From NCBI RefSeq assembly GCF_002142215.1, contig NZ_NAST01000002.1, positions 143,971-207,970 on the forward strand: 64,000 nt of DNA. The letters run 5' to 3'. Source of the stretch: Gilliamella sp. N-G2. Its GTDB lineage: Bacteria > Pseudomonadota > Gammaproteobacteria > Enterobacterales > Orbaceae. Below the pieces are notes generated by a model. It saw only the letters and a list, made by a program, of their open reading frames with translations. It did not search any database and was not told the DNA's origin. The translations under genes and the position numbers were made by a program. Shown here one piece after another: positions 30,736-40,479 of the stretch; the stretch's first letter is position 1; each line of letters starts with the position of its first letter.

Positions 30736-32211
30736 ATGTCGGTTGAATTATTAATGAATGTGACGCCCTCAGAGACGCGTGTTGCATATATTGAAGATGG
30801 GATATTACAAGAAATCCACGTTGATCGGGAATCACGTAGAGGTATTGTCGGTAATATCTATAAAGGTAAAGTCATTCGTATTTTACCCGGTATGCAAGCA
30901 GCGTTTGTTGACATTGGGCTTGAAAAAGCTGCATTTTTGCACGCCTCGGATATCATGCCGCATACTGAGTGCGTATCGGATAGTGAACAAGAACAGTTTC
31001 AGGTTAAGGATATTTCTGAATTGGTACGTCAAGGCCAAGATTTAATGGTGCAAGTTGTTAAGGATCCTTTAGGTACTAAAGGTGCAAGACTTACTACAGA
31101 CATAACATTACCATCACGTTATTTAGTATTAATGCCCGGTCCTAATTCTGCTCATGTTGCAACCTCTCAACGAATTGAATCGGAAGATGAGCGTGAAAGA
31201 CTTAAACAGATTGTTGAGCAATATGTTACTGATGAAAGTGGCTTTATTGTGAGAACAGCCGCTGAAGGAGCAAATGCTCACGAACTTGAACAAGATGCTA
31301 ATTTTCTAAAACGTTTATGGGCGAAAATTCAAGAACGAATGGCACGCCCTATTAGCAAATATTTAGTTTATGGTGAACTTGCCTTATCGCAACGTGTATT
31401 ACGTGATTTTGTTGGTGACCCAATTGAAAGGATTTTAGTTGACTCCAAACTCACTTATGACTTATTGATTGAATTTACGCAGGAATTTATGCCTGATGTT
31501 ACCAACAAATTAACACATTATCGCGGCAATATTCCTATATTCGATCTATATGATATTGAAAACGAAATTCAACGAGCCTTAGATCGTAAAGTTAAATTAA
31601 AATCGGGTGGTTATTTGATTATCGATCAAACCGAAGCCATGACTACCATTGATATTAATACTGGTGCATTTGTCGGTCATCGTAATTTAGAAGAAACCAT
31701 TTTCAATACCAATATTGAAGCAACGATTGCGATTGCTCGACAATTAAGATTACGTAATTTAGGTGGCATTATTATTATCGATTTTATCGATATGCAAGAA
31801 GATATTCACCGTGAACGGGTATTACAATCATTACAAGATTTTTTAGCTAAAGATAGAGCACGAACATCCGTTAATACTTTCTCCGGTTTAGGGTTAGTTG
31901 AAATGACACGTAAGCGTACGCGTGAAAGTATTGGCCATATTCTTTGTGAAGAATGTCCATCTTGTAAAGGTCGTGGTATTGTTAAATCTGTCGAGACAGT
32001 ATGTAATGAAATATTGCGTGAGATTGTTCGTGTTTATAAAGCTCATCGCTCGGAGTACTTCTTAGTTTATGCATCAGCCGCAGTAGCTAATGCATTAACC
32101 AATGATGAGTCTCATGCTTTAGCAGAAGTAGAAGTCTTTGTGGGTAAACGAGTTGAAGTAAAAGTTGAACCACTTTATATACAAGAACAGTATGATGTTG
32201 TACTTATGTAA
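30736..32211 (+). CDS. rng: Ribonuclease G
   Basis: This 491-residue endoribonuclease matures 16S rRNA 5' ends and decays some mRNAs. An S1-like domain (~38-125, GNIYKGKVIRILPGMQAAFVDIG in part) is followed by the catalytic DNase I-like region with DINTGAFVGH and IIIDFIDM, which carry the metal aspartates. The zinc-link cysteines are in CEECPSCKGRG. It lacks the long C-terminal scaffold of RNase E, which supports RNase G. AGGAA precedes the ATG. It follows mreD by 9 bases. Confidence 0.96.
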   Translation: MSVELLMNVTPSETRVAYIEDGILQEIHVDRESRRGIVGNIYKGKVIRILPGMQAAFVDIGLEKAAFLHASDIMPHTECVSDSEQEQFQVKDISELVRQGQDLMVQVVKDPLGTKGARLTTDITLPSRYLVLMPGPNSAHVATSQRIESEDERERLKQIVEQYVTDESGFIVRTAAEGANAHELEQDANFLKRLWAKIQERMARPISKYLVYGELALSQRVLRDFVGDPIERILVDSKLTYDLLIEFTQEFMPDVTNKLTHYRGNIPIFDLYDIENEIQRALDRKVKLKSGGYLIIDQTEAMTTIDINTGAFVGHRNLEETIFNTNIEATIAIARQLRLRNLGGIIIIDFIDMQEDIHRERVLQSLQDFLAKDRARTSVNTFSGLGLVEMTRKRTRESIGHILCEECPSCKGRGIVKSVETVCNEILREIVRVYKAHRSEYFLVYASAAVANALTNDESHALAEVEVFVGKRVEVKVEPLYIQEQYDVVLM

Positions 32212-32313
32212 TTAGTTTAATTGTATTAACAATAAAACTAAGTAAAATCTGATTGATAAGTGATAGTCAGAAACAAATTTTTTTATTTTTATAATCAGTA
32301 GATTAAGGAATTT

Positions 32314-33771
32314 ATGAAAGTAACTCAAGTGAGTGAAAGGTTACTCCACCCAAATAACTTAAATCAACAAGATATAGCGAATTTACTTGATATGTTAAGT
32401 TCAAGGAAAATTGATTTTGGTGATTTATATTTTCTATCCGGTTATTATGAAAGTTGGTCACTTGAAGATAGTATAATCAAAAATGCTTCTTTCCATCGTG
32501 ATCAAGGTGTTGGTGTGCGAGCAATTATTGGTGAAAAAACTGGATTTGCTTATACTGATCAATTGTCATTAGCTCGCTTGGAACAGAGTGTATTGGCTGC
32601 TAATTCAATTACTAAACAGCAAACACCTATAGCAGTTACACCATTTAAAACTGCGGAAAATATTACGCTATACCCTTCTATAAATCCAATAAACAGTTTT
32701 GCTCAAGAACAAAAGATTGCCATATTACAGCAAGTGGATAAATTAGCCCGATCGATCGATTCAAGAGTAATTGAAGTATCGGCAAGCTTAATTGGTAGTT
32801 ATGAAGATATCTTAATCGCAGCTACTGATGGAACCTTATGTGCTGATGTTCGTCCATTAGTACGTTTATCGGTATCTGTTCTAGTGGAACAAGATGGTAA
32901 ACGTGAACGAGGTAGCAGTGGTGGTGGTGGCCGATTTGGTTATGACTATTTTTTAACAACTGACGTTAAAACTGGTGAAAGCCATATCGATAGTTATACT
33001 CGCGAAGCGGTGCGACAGGCTTTAGTATTACTTTCAGCTAAGCCAGCACCTGCAGGCACAATGCCAGTGGTGTTAGGCGCTGGTTGGCCCGGCGTATTAC
33101 TACATGAGGCAGTAGGTCATGGATTAGAAGGTGACTTTAATCGTAAAAATAGTTCGGTATTTTCCGGTAAAATTGGTCAACAAGTTACCTCAGAACTTTG
33201 TACGATAGTTGATGATGGTACTATTGCTAATCGTCGTGGTTCGCTTTCTATTGATGATGAAGGTACACCTAGCCAAAAAACGGTATTAATTGAAAATGGC
33301 ATTTTAAAAGGTTATATGTTTGATAAGCTCAATGCAAAATTAATGAATTGTCCTTCTACTGGTAATGGTCGTCGTGAAGGTTACTCATACTTACCGATGC
33401 CTAGAATGACAAATACCTATATGCTTGCAGGGACATCGAGTTTTGATGATATTATTCAAAGTGTTGATTATGGTTTATATGCCCCTAACTTTGCTGGTGG
33501 GCAAGTTGATATAACTTCGGGTAAATTTGTTTTTTCAACTTCAGAAGCTTATTTAATTGAAAAAGGTAAAATTACTACACCGGTTAAAGGTGCAACACTC
33601 ATTGGCTCAGGTATTGAAACTATGCAACAGATTTCAATGGTAGGGAATGATCTAGAATTAGATTCAGGTGTTGGCGTTTGTGGTAAAGCAGGACAAAGTG
33701 TACCGGTTGGTGTTGGACAACCGACTTTAAAAGTGAATAATTTAACAGTAGGTGGTACTATTAACCACTAA
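32314..33771 (+). CDS. tldD: Metalloprotease TldD
   Basis: A 485-residue subunit of the TldD/TldE (PmbA) zinc protease, known to trim microcin B17 and linear peptides and to affect CcdA stability. The zinc motif [11 protein letters not shown] is near residue 262, and the conserved [21 protein letters not shown] is near the end. It follows rng by about 100 bases; the large yhdP gene that separates rng from tldD in E. coli is absent. pmbA is not in the window. Confidence 0.95.
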   Translation: MKVTQVSERLLHPNNLNQQDIANLLDMLSSRKIDFGDLYFLSGYYESWSLEDSIIKNASFHRDQGVGVRAIIGEKTGFAYTDQLSLARLEQSVLAANSITKQQTPIAVTPFKTAENITLYPSINPINSFAQEQKIAILQQVDKLARSIDSRVIEVSASLIGSYEDILIAATDGTLCADVRPLVRLSVSVLVEQDGKRERGSSGGGGRFGYDYFLTTDVKTGESHIDSYTREAVRQALVLLSAKPAPAGTMPVVLGAGWPGVLLHEAVGHGLEGDFNRKNSSVFSGKIGQQVTSELCTIVDDGTIANRRGSLSIDDEGTPSQKTVLIENGILKGYMFDKLNAKLMNCPSTGNGRREGYSYLPMPRMTNTYMLAGTSSFDDIIQSVDYGLYAPNFAGGQVDITSGKFVFSTSEAYLIEKGKITTPVKGATLIGSGIETMQQISMVGNDLELDSGVGVCGKAGQSVPVGVGQPTLKVNNLTVGGTINH

Positions 33772-33801
33772 CAATAATACATTAATGAGAAATTAAGCTA
33801 A

Positions 33802-34491
33802 ATGGATACAATCATTACACTCTATCAAGCATTTGTTCATATGGATCTTGCAACACTCTCAAATCCAAATGTGTTATGGATATTATATGGCATGCTTTTT
33901 GTTATCATTTTATTAGAAAATGGTGTGTTACCAGCAGCCTTTTTACCGGGTGATAGTTTATTGTTTCTAACTGGTGTATTAATTAGTCAAAATGTTTTTC
34001 ATTTTGGTTTAATAAACTTAATTCTAATTGCGGGTGCCGCATTTGGTACATGGCTTGGTTATGCGCAGGGACGCTGGCTTGGCAATACCAAAATTGTGCA
34101 AAATTGGATGGCACATTTGCCCGAAAAATATCATCGTAAATCAGAAGTTTTATTTCATAAATACGGATTACAAGCCTTATTTATCGGACGATTTATTGCA
34201 TTTGTACGTACTTTATTACCGATGATGGCGGGATTATCGGGTTTACATAGTCGCAAGTTTCATATCTATAACTGGATTAGTGCGACATTATGGATTTTCT
34301 TAATTGTTACATTAGGTTATCTATTCGGCTTATCGCCGATTTTTAAAACCTATGAAAAGCAAATCATGTCGTTACTTATGTTAATACCGGTAATTTTATT
34401 GCTATTAGGTTTGCTCTTCACAATTTGGCTAGCAATTAAACGTTGGTTGAATAATAAAAAGCAAGTGAAACAAGATACAACAGAAAAGTAA
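33802..34491 (+). CDS. DedA family membrane protein (YghB/YqjA-like)
   Basis: A 229-residue inner-membrane protein with the DedA marks NGVLPAAFLPGDSLLFLTG and GRFIAFVRTLLPMMAGLSG, the latter with the essential arginines. It resembles E. coli YghB and YqjA, which are partly redundant, depend on proton motive force and act in lipid carrier recycling and envelope stress; the family is now linked to undecaprenyl-phosphate flipping. It ends 5 bases before the 3' end of the convergent RNase P RNA gene. Confidence 0.9.
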   Translation: MDTIITLYQAFVHMDLATLSNPNVLWILYGMLFVIILLENGVLPAAFLPGDSLLFLTGVLISQNVFHFGLINLILIAGAAFGTWLGYAQGRWLGNTKIVQNWMAHLPEKYHRKSEVLFHKYGLQALFIGRFIAFVRTLLPMMAGLSGLHSRKFHIYNWISATLWIFLIVTLGYLFGLSPIFKTYEKQIMSLLMLIPVILLLLGLLFTIWLAIKRWLNNKKQVKQDTTEK

Positions 34492-34496
34492 AAGAG

Positions 34497-34882
<386 letters not shown>

Positions 34883-34889
34883 GGCGAAG

Positions 34890-34917
34890 AGTATAACCTA
34901 ATCGTTATTTTTGTCTA
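34890..34917 (-). promoter_or_regulatory. rnpB promoter
   Basis: On the reverse strand TAGACA (34912-34917), 16 bases, TATACT (34890-34895) stands 7 bases before the RNase P RNA 5' end, a standard sigma-70 arrangement with a GC-rich discriminator. Confidence 0.7.
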
Positions 34918-35056
34918 GAACAGAATAGGGTATATATGAGGAATCTAGATAAAAAATTATAAATTATAAAATTAAAATCAGTGTTTAACTAAGTTTAGCC
35001 ACAAAAAATAATCAAGAAAGCAGAATTAACCAATGTACTTAAAATTCAACTGATAA

Positions 35057-35419
35057 TTACCATTTCTTCTGCTTATTATTTTCATCATAATTAAACCAAG
35101 TTACAACTCCTTGATTAACGATTACTTCTAATGTGCCTTCAATAATATCATATTGTGTTTCTCCCAACAAAGCATGACTAGTTGAACTCTTTTTCATATA
35201 TTTATAAGTCCATTTAGTTTCATTATTATTAATAGTTGTTTTAGTTGTTGGTTCACCAAAAGTATTTAAAAGTTGAACTTCAGTGGTTGAACCCTCAACT
35301 ATTTTGGCTACTTTCTGGTGATTAAGTGGAGTACCTTGTTCAAAATAATTTTTTTGTGAACATGCTGATAATGCCAAAATTGAAAACATAACGATCAAAA
35401 TTTCACTGAGATTTTTCAT
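35057..35419 (-). CDS. Small lipoprotein with BamE/OmlA-like fold features
   Basis: A 120-residue protein whose signal peptide ends in the lipobox ALSAC with the lipid cysteine at residue 20. The mature part has EGSTTEVQLLNTFGEPTTKTTINNNETKWTY in part; the pattern of a short helix followed by LLNTFGEPT and a W-T-Y strand is that of the BamE/SmpA-like fold seen in several small lipoproteins. I do not recognise the gene. It is not BamE itself by sequence. Transcribed alone, away from the Ner-like gene. Confidence 0.7.
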   Translation of the reverse strand: MKNLSEILIVMFSILALSACSQKNYFEQGTPLNHQKVAKIVEGSTTEVQLLNTFGEPTTKTTINNNETKWTYKYMKKSSTSHALLGETQYDIIEGTLEVIVNQGVVTWFNYDENNKQKKW

Positions 35420-35632
35420 GGATTATTGCCTATTAATTTATGATCTATAATAAAAGTTAGCTAATCATAGCATAGCTTTACTAATTGATGGAATCATAGA
35501 TTTCAACAATAATTATTAATCACTGCAATTAATAATAAAAGGGTAAAATGAACATATGGAAACACATAATGTTTCTTTATGTTTCCAATTGTTTTTAAAA
35601 TGAAGAGAGTTTTTATATCTCTCTATTTTCTT

Positions 35633-35905
35633 TTATACGGTATCGTCTCTTTTTTTTCTTAAAACACGTTTAATTGGTTGTTTTGTCATGGAATTAATAT
35701 AACGACTTGGCCAAATTTGCGAAGGTTTCAAATTAAGTGCCTTAGCTATAATAGTTTCCCCTTTGGTCCACGGTCTCACAAGTGCATTGCTCAATGTTGA
35801 TGAGCTTAAGCCTGAATTGCGAGACAATTCTGCAAGGTTAGTACCTTTCTTTTTTAATGCAGCTATTATATCTGCTTTATGCCAGTCATTAGATTTTATT
35901 TCCAT
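35633..35905 (-). CDS. Ner/Nlp (SfsB)-family DNA-binding protein
   Basis: A 90-residue helix-turn-helix protein: DWHKADIIAALKKKG, then TNLAELSRNSGLSSSTLSNAL, then the conserved PWTKGETIIAKALNLKPSQIWPSRY. This is the Mu Ner / enterobacterial Nlp pattern. Ner represses the early and repressor promoters of phage Mu. It diverges from a protein resembling the MuA DNA-binding end, with 183 A/T-rich bases between them, so it could control both. Whether it is a domesticated gene or a prophage relic is not decided by the sequence. Confidence 0.85.
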   Translation of the reverse strand: MEIKSNDWHKADIIAALKKKGTNLAELSRNSGLSSSTLSNALVRPWTKGETIIAKALNLKPSQIWPSRYINSMTKQPIKRVLRKKRDDTV

Positions 35906-36088
35906 TTTTTCTTCCTTCTAAGTTTATTACCTCAAATATATATGTTATGCTTTCTTGTTATTAAAACTAGTAAGTTTATTATTTTTACAATAAAGTAAAG
36001 ATGAACAATTATTGGTTTCTTATTATTGTAGCAAAATTTCTTTAATTTCTATAATTTTTTCTTGTTTCTTTAAAATAGGATAATTAAA

Positions 36089-36445
36089 ATGAAAGAGTGG
36101 TTCACACCAAAAGAACTATTAAGCATTGCAGGGATGCCTTCAACAACTCAAGGTATAAACCGTAAAGCAAGAACTGAAAAGTGGACTTCTCGAAAGCGTT
36201 CAGGTGTTCGAGGTAAAGCACTTGAATATCATATAAGTAGTTTATCAATAGATGTTAAAAAAGCTTTATTTCTCGAGGAAGAAAGTGCAACTTATATTGT
36301 TTCACCTATTGATCCACTACAACTTTGGATGACCGCATTTGAGCAGTTATCTACTGAAGAACAGTTAGTTGTAAGCTCTTGGTTAATGCGTAACGGTATT
36401 AAAGATTTTATTACTTTTATTAGTAAACAAAAAAAAGATAATTAG
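36089..36445 (+). CDS. Small protein with MuA/repressor-type N-terminal DNA-binding domain
   Basis: A 118-residue protein starting MKEWFTPKELLSIAGMPST, followed by TQGINRKARTEKWTSRKRSGVRGKALEYHISSL in part. That is the winged-helix domain shared by MuA transposase and Mu repressor, which binds the Mu enhancer/operator. The rest (~66-118, QLWMTAFEQLSTEEQLVVSS) is a short helix-rich tail instead of a transposase core, so no catalysis is possible. A TTTAAAATAGGA region precedes the ATG. Its role is probably regulatory. Sixty-three bases separate it from proQ. Confidence 0.75.
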   Translation: MKEWFTPKELLSIAGMPSTTQGINRKARTEKWTSRKRSGVRGKALEYHISSLSIDVKKALFLEEESATYIVSPIDPLQLWMTAFEQLSTEEQLVVSSWLMRNGIKDFITFISKQKKDN

Positions 36446-36508
36446 TGTTATTGTACAAGCTGAGATATACTTTGTCGTCGGAAAATTTTAGTTACTATGG
36501 AATAATCA

Positions 36509-37045
36509 ATGGAAAATCAGTTTCAATTAACAAATAGTAAAGAAATTATTATTTATTTAGCTCAACAATTCCCAAATTGTTTTACAATTGATGGAGAAGC
36601 AAAACCTTTAAAAATAGGTATTTTTCAAGATATTCTTTCTCGTTTAGAAAATGGTAAATTATTGAGTAAAACTAAGCTTAGAGTTGCACTTAGAACTTAT
36701 ACCATGGGTTGGCGCTATTTATATAGTATAAAAGAAGGTGCACATCGAATCGATTTAGATGGTAACTCAACTGAAGTGATTACCAAAGAACAAATGGAAC
36801 ATGCGCAACAGCAATTAAAAGAAAGTAAAGAACAAGCTAAAGAACGATCGAAGCAAAAAAGAAAATTGGTTTCAAAAACATCTCGAAAACCTCGATCATT
36901 GAAAATTGGTGATTTTGTTAAAGTTAATATCGGGAAAAAACCAATAAAAGGGCAAATTACCGCAATTGAAAAAGAACATATCAAAGTTAAAGTAGGGGCA
37001 GGAATGGAATTAACGGTCAAACCTGAACATATTATCAATAAATAG
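36509..37045 (+). CDS. proQ: RNA chaperone ProQ
   Basis: A 178-residue protein. The N-terminal FinO-like domain (residues ~8-110) contains YLAQQFPNCF, KPLKIGIFQDI and LRVALRTYTMGWRYLYSI, which form the RNA-binding face. A basic coiled linker (~100-132) and a C-terminal Tudor-like domain (KIGDFVKVNIG to HIIN) follow. It binds many structured sRNAs and mRNA 3' ends. The length is below E. coli ProQ (232), mainly from a shorter linker. prc follows after 9 bases, as in E. coli. Confidence 0.95.
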   Translation: MENQFQLTNSKEIIIYLAQQFPNCFTIDGEAKPLKIGIFQDILSRLENGKLLSKTKLRVALRTYTMGWRYLYSIKEGAHRIDLDGNSTEVITKEQMEHAQQQLKESKEQAKERSKQKRKLVSKTSRKPRSLKIGDFVKVNIGKKPIKGQITAIEKEHIKVKVGAGMELTVKPEHIINK

Positions 37046-37054
37046 AGAATTTAT

Positions 37055-39127
37055 ATGAAGAAGCTACTGAAGAGTTTTATTAAATTCGGTCTGGTTTTAT
37101 GTATTGTTAGTACTACAGCTCATGCTAAAACTTCGGCAACTGAACAGATTCCAATTTTAAAGCAAGACGAAGTACATCAAGCGGTTGCAAAACGTGTCAC
37201 AAACTTTTTTACACAGTCACATTATCGTGATTTTTCGTTAGATGGGGCTTTTTCTGCCAAAATTTTTGATCGTTATTTCAAATTATTAGATGCTAACAAA
37301 ACCATTTTCCTTCAAGATGATGTAAATAAATTTCGTAATCGCCAAGAACAATTAGGGCAAGAACTCACAGATGGCGATTTAAAAACAGCATACGATATTT
37401 ATAACCTATTTTTACAAAAACGCTATAATCGTTATCAATATGCACTTAAAGTTCTACAACATCCCATGGACTTTAATACTAAAGAGCAAATAAATTTTAA
37501 ACGTGAAGATATGGCATGGCCGACATCTGAACAAGAGCTTGATGATTATTGGGATAAACGTGTTAAATATGATGAACTAAATTTAGCGTTAACCGGAAAA
37601 AACGAAAATGAAATTCGTGAAACATTAACCAAACGTTATAACCGCGTCTTAAAAACCATCATACAATCTAATAACGAAGATTGTTTCCAAGTATTTATGA
37701 ATGCGTTTGCAAGAGAAATCGATCCTCATACTAGTTATTTAGCACCACGCAAAAAACGTGATTTTGATTCAGAAATGAGTTTATCTTTTGAAGGAATTGG
37801 AGCTACACTTAGTCAACAAGATGATTATACTGTGATTATGTCTTTTGTCACTGGTGGTCCTGCTGAAAAAAGTAAATTATTATCAGTTGGTGACAAAATC
37901 ATCGGCGTAGGGCAAAGTAATTCACCAATTGAAGATGTCATCGGTTGGCGTTTAGATGATATTGTTGACAAAATACGAGGACCCAAAAATACTGCAGTAA
38001 AATTAGAAATTTTACCTGCTGACAATAATAGTAAACCTAAAGTTATTGAACTTATCCGTGATAAAATTCATTTTGAAGACCGTGAAGCAAAATTAAAAGT
38101 TATTAATAATAGCCGTGGTAAAATTGGTATTATTGAAATACCAAGTTTTTACATTGGATTAACTAAAAAAGTTGAATCTTTGCTTATTGAAGCAAATAGC
38201 GAGGAATTGCAAGGAATCATTATTGATTTACGTGATAATGGTGGAGGTTCATTAGCTGAGGTAATTGAGTTAACGGGACTATTTATAGATAGTGGTCCTG
38301 TTGTTCAAGTACGTGATAATTTACAAAAAATAACAATTTATGATGATAAAAATAAGGGTATTGAATATACTGGTCCAATTGTTGTGATGATCAATCGATA
38401 CAGTGCCTCAGCATCTGAAATTTTTTCAGCAGCTATGCAAGATTATGGTCGTGCTGTTATTGTTGGCGAAACTACCTATGGTAAAGGAACAGTACAAACC
38501 TCTCGAAATATTTCATATCCTGTTGATGCACGTTTGCATCCTAAATGGCCAGAACTTGGTGGTGCACAATACACGGTACAAAAATTTTATCGCATTAATG
38601 GTGGAAGCACACAACTAAAAGGTGTAACACCAGATATCGTAATGACCAAAAATCAATATGTCGATGAAACAGGAGAGCGTTTTCTTGATAATGCCATGCC
38701 TTGGGATAAAATACCTTCTGCTGATTATTTGACTATTGCTAACATTAAACCGTTGATATCTACTTTAGAGGCACAGCATCAAGCTCGTATAGCTAATAAT
38801 CCTGAATTTAATTATATTGAAGAGGATATTAAACGATTAAATGATAAAAAAGATGATCAATATATTATCTCTTTAAATAAAAATGAACGAGAAGCCGAAC
38901 AGAAAGCTAATGAAGATTTAGATTTAAAAAGAATTAATGAACGACTAAATAGAAAAGGTTTAAAATCTATCAATAAATTGAAAGATTTACCTAAAGATTA
39001 TAAACTACCTGATGCGTTTTTGGATGAGTCTGTTGAAATTTTATTTGATTTAATACCTATTTATCCAACTATCAAAACTGGTAAAGTTAAAACAAGTTTT
39101 CTTTCTTTAGATAACCCAATTGAATAG
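37055..39127 (+). CDS. prc: Carboxy-terminal processing protease (Tsp)
   Basis: A 690-residue periplasmic serine protease. The signal peptide ends at THAHA-K (about residue 24). A PDZ domain spans ~240-330 and the catalytic serine/lysine dyad lies in RYSASASEIFSAAM and TTYGKGTVQ. Tsp works with NlpI to degrade the peptidoglycan hydrolase MepS, processes FtsI and removes ssrA-tagged periplasmic proteins. The nlpI gene is also in this window. proQ-prc order matches E. coli; htpX does not follow here. Confidence 0.96.
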   Translation: MKKLLKSFIKFGLVLCIVSTTAHAKTSATEQIPILKQDEVHQAVAKRVTNFFTQSHYRDFSLDGAFSAKIFDRYFKLLDANKTIFLQDDVNKFRNRQEQLGQELTDGDLKTAYDIYNLFLQKRYNRYQYALKVLQHPMDFNTKEQINFKREDMAWPTSEQELDDYWDKRVKYDELNLALTGKNENEIRETLTKRYNRVLKTIIQSNNEDCFQVFMNAFAREIDPHTSYLAPRKKRDFDSEMSLSFEGIGATLSQQDDYTVIMSFVTGGPAEKSKLLSVGDKIIGVGQSNSPIEDVIGWRLDDIVDKIRGPKNTAVKLEILPADNNSKPKVIELIRDKIHFEDREAKLKVINNSRGKIGIIEIPSFYIGLTKKVESLLIEANSEELQGIIIDLRDNGGGSLAEVIELTGLFIDSGPVVQVRDNLQKITIYDDKNKGIEYTGPIVVMINRYSASASEIFSAAMQDYGRAVIVGETTYGKGTVQTSRNISYPVDARLHPKWPELGGAQYTVQKFYRINGGSTQLKGVTPDIVMTKNQYVDETGERFLDNAMPWDKIPSADYLTIANIKPLISTLEAQHQARIANNPEFNYIEEDIKRLNDKKDDQYIISLNKNEREAEQKANEDLDLKRINERLNRKGLKSINKLKDLPKDYKLPDAFLDESVEILFDLIPIYPTIKTGKVKTSFLSLDNPIE

Positions 39128-39155
39128 TTAAAAATAATAGTAAGGAGTAAAGACT

Positions 39156-39245
39156 ATGTGTACTAACTTAAAATATGCTTTAATTGGAACAGCCTTAACT
39201 GTATGTGTATTTGTAACGTTTGGCGCTATCGTTTGTATGAATTAA
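39156..39245 (+). CDS. ynhF: YnhF-like 29-residue membrane protein
   Basis: A tiny gene with a perfect AAGGAG box 8 bases before the ATG. The protein, starting MCTNLKYALIGTALTV and ending GAIVCMN, has one membrane helix. E. coli YnhF is also 29 residues and starts MSTDLKFSLV, so both length and the M-x-T-x-L-K pattern fit. Function is unknown in the family; other tiny membrane proteins tune transporters or oxidases. It follows prc by 28 bases and precedes a hairpin, so it may be the last gene of a proQ-prc transcript. Confidence 0.7.
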   Translation: MCTNLKYALIGTALTVCVFVTFGAIVCMN

Positions 39246-39282
39246 CACTTGATTAATTATTTGCTGATAATTATAGTATGCA

Positions 39283-39303
39283 CCCTGCTTTCAAAAAGCA
39301 GGG
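39283..39303 (+). terminator. Hairpin after the ynhF-like gene
   Basis: A 9-bp stem (CCCTGCTTT and its complement) with a 3-base loop, 10 bases before tRNA-Ser. No T-run follows, so it is a weak candidate. Confidence 0.4.
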
Positions 39304-39312
39304 CTAAATTAA

Positions 39313-39400
39313 GGTGAGGTGTCCGAGTGGTTGAAGGAGCACGCCTGGAAAGTGTGTATACGGCAACGTATCAAGGGTTCGAATCCCTTCCTCACCGCCA
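39313..39400 (+). tRNA. tRNA-Ser (GGA)
   Basis: An 88-nt class II tRNA: acceptor GGTGAGG pairs with CCTCACC, the long variable arm is GTGTGTATACGGCAACGTATC-like (part quoted), the anticodon loop CTGGAAA carries GGA, and the T loop is GTTCGAATC. The encoded end is GCCA. It reads UCC and UCU codons. Confidence 0.95.
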
Positions 39401-39550
39401 TAAATATTTATTTAGTCATCGAAGGAAAGAGCCATTAGATTCTTTAGCATTGCCAATAGAATCTATTAATATGGTCTTGGCATTTACCTCAGCTTTAATG
39501 ACCTGACGTGACGATTAATCTCTTCCTCTCCACGATCTTTCGGAGTTACT

Positions 39551-40444
39551 ATGGAAAACTTACGCACTGTTCAGGATTATATACGCTGGACCACTTCACA
39601 ACTTAGTCAATCGGATATCTTTTTAGGCCATGGCACGGATAATCCTATCGATGAAGCTAAACAACTTATCTTAGCTACCCTAGGCTTATCACTATTTATT
39701 CCTCCTGAGTTTTATGTTGCAAATCTGACTAATGATGAAAAACAACAATTAAATGAGATCATTAACAAACGTATTAATGATCGCTTACCTACACCTTATC
39801 TAACTAATCAAGCCTGGTTTTGTGGTCATAGTTTTTACGTTGATGAACGAGTCTTAATCCCACGTTCTCCTATTGGTGAACTGATCAATAATCAGTTTAA
39901 AGATATAATCAGTAGTGAACCAAAAAATATTTTAGATCTCTGTACTGGTAGTGGGTGTATTGGTATTGCTTGTGCTTATGCATTTCCTGATGCTCAAGTT
40001 GATATTACCGATATTTCATTAGAAGCATTAGATGTCGCCCAAACTAATATTGAACTGCATGATATGCAATATCAAGTTACGCCAATTTTATCCGATCTAT
40101 TTAATCAATTAGAGAACAAAAAATACGACCTAATTGTGACTAATCCTCCATATGTCGATGATGAAGATATGAATGATCTACCCGACGAATTTTTATATGA
40201 ACCAAAACTAGCACTCGAAGCGGGATTTGATGGATTAGACTTAGCAAAAAGAATTCTACACGATGCTTGTGATTATTTAACACCTGATGGTGTATTAGTC
40301 TGCGAAGTTGGTAATAGCTGGGTGTCTTTACAAGAACAATATCCAGATGTACCCTTTAACTGGATCAGTTTTGAGCATGGTGGATTTGGCGTATTTGCAA
40401 TTACGCAAGCTGACTTGAAGACTTATCAGCACTATTTTAAATAA
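39551..40444 (+). CDS. prmB: Ribosomal protein uL3 N5-glutamine methyltransferase
   Basis: A 297-residue methyltransferase that modifies a glutamine in ribosomal protein L3. The SAM site is LDLCTGSGCIGIA and the catalytic NPPY motif reads VTNPPYVDDEDMNDLP, typical of PrmB rather than PrmC. An N-terminal helical domain precedes it. GGAGT lies just before the ATG. aroC follows after 35 bases, the order found in E. coli. Confidence 0.95.
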   Translation: MENLRTVQDYIRWTTSQLSQSDIFLGHGTDNPIDEAKQLILATLGLSLFIPPEFYVANLTNDEKQQLNEIINKRINDRLPTPYLTNQAWFCGHSFYVDERVLIPRSPIGELINNQFKDIISSEPKNILDLCTGSGCIGIACAYAFPDAQVDITDISLEALDVAQTNIELHDMQYQVTPILSDLFNQLENKKYDLIVTNPPYVDDEDMNDLPDEFLYEPKLALEAGFDGLDLAKRILHDACDYLTPDGVLVCEVGNSWVSLQEQYPDVPFNWISFEHGGFGVFAITQADLKTYQHYFK

Positions 40445-40479
40445 ATTAACTATAAAATAAAAAAATTGGAATAAGAACT

